NCBI GenBank assembly: GCA_026391315.1
Contig: JAPLDT010000077.1
Location: 1 to 39,710 of the forward strand
Direction of reading: 5' to 3'
DNA length: 39,710 nucleotides
DNA from: Bacteroidia bacterium
Lineage (GTDB): Bacteria; Bacteroidota; Bacteroidia; Bacteroidales; Prolixibacteraceae
The notes under the pieces are model-generated. The model was not told the DNA's origin. It searched no databases and worked only from the letters and a program-made list of their open reading frames with translations. Below are positions 39,429-39,710 of this stretch, one piece after another (the stretch's first letter is position 1; each line of letters starts with the position of its first letter). Made by a program: the position numbers and the translations under genes.

Positions 39429-39585
39429 GAGATTGCTTCCCGCTCGTGCCTCGCGGTCGCAATGACGGTCATTAGTTGTTCAGTTGGATGAGGCGAGGGG
39501 TGGGTGACAATTAACAACAAATCGTATTCTCAGTCCCACCCCTCGCCTCATCCAACGCCCCCCATGCGGCATTCGTCATTGCGAG
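39429..39585. repeat. Nested inverted-repeat element downstream of thrC
   Basis: The inner arms GTTGGATGAGGCGAGGGGTG(GG) at 39483-39504 and 39535-39556 are exact reverse complements over 22 nt. The outer arms TCGCAATGACG (39457-39467) and CGTCATTGCGA (39574-39584) match exactly over 11 nt. The left flank has GAGATTGCTTCCCGCTCGTG, part of the widespread GATTGCTTC...CGCAATGACG intergenic repeat. The element fills most of the 295 nt after thrC; the rest (39586-39710) shows no gene. Confidence 0.85.
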
Positions 39586-39710
39586 TCACCACCCAAATTT
39601 TTTGGGCACAATGTGAAGATGACAGAAAATATTTGTGCATAATGAAGCTGTTAAATACATTTTTGCACCTATTTGATATTCAGTATATTACAAAATCTGT
39701 CATTGGTAGG

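Noticed and set aside
1-39710. tRNA, rRNA or known riboswitch in the larger spacers
   Set aside because: I read the gaps above about 150 nt and saw no cloverleaf or familiar riboswitch core. This is a reading by eye only.

Overview
The window reads as chromosome of a member of the Bacteroidota, most likely a Bacteroidales/Marinilabiliales-type organism. I judge this from the gene families (a GYDIA-type GHMP kinase, a GH92 alpha-mannosidase, a NigD-like lipoprotein, a TonB-ExbD-ExbD-ExbB cluster, a fused aspartokinase/homoserine dehydrogenase next to a phosphoglycerate-mutase-like putative homoserine kinase), the lack of Shine-Dalgarno sequences, and intergenic TAnnTTTG-type -7 boxes. Nothing suggests a plasmid or phage, and I saw no tRNA, rRNA, CRISPR or intact transposase gene.

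Positions 1-11954 (all minus strand) form one compact run of eleven genes. Read in the direction of transcription they are methylcrotonyl-CoA carboxylase beta, an NTF2/SnoaL-like protein, methylglutaconyl-CoA hydratase, methylcrotonyl-CoA carboxylase alpha, an acyl-CoA dehydrogenase, type 2 IPP isomerase, class II HMG-CoA reductase, a GYDIA-type GHMP kinase, diphosphomevalonate decarboxylase, mevalonate kinase and a UbiA-family prenyltransferase cut by the window edge. The first half converts isovaleryl-CoA (from leucine) to HMG-CoA. The second half converts HMG-CoA to IPP/DMAPP. No HMG-CoA lyase, HMG-CoA synthase or acetoacetyl-CoA thiolase lies in the run. The layout suggests a leucine-to-isoprenoid route in which leucine catabolism feeds the mevalonate pathway directly. 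This is the most interesting system in the window.

Positions 12250-19820 are a patchwork: a GH92 lipoprotein, a WG-repeat protein, a broken antitoxin gene, an exported cysteine hydrolase, a truncated TauE/SafE fragment, an unrecognised protein, 4-alpha-glucanotransferase and an exported superoxide dismutase. The spacers here are rich in palindromic and short-period repeats.

Positions 19888-26474 (minus) carry an energy-transduction cluster: a small membrane protein, a PstS-like binding protein, a TPR protein whose frame runs uninterrupted into ExbB, two ExbD proteins and TonB. Positions 26524-32293 hold an S9 peptidase, a NigD-like lipoprotein, an isoprenylcysteine-methyltransferase-like membrane protein, ClpS and a TPR/SPOR protein. 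Positions 32446-39415 (plus) hold bcp-recA and then a threonine pathway set (thrA, putative homoserine kinase, thrC), with repeat-filled spacers and a large nested inverted repeat at the end.
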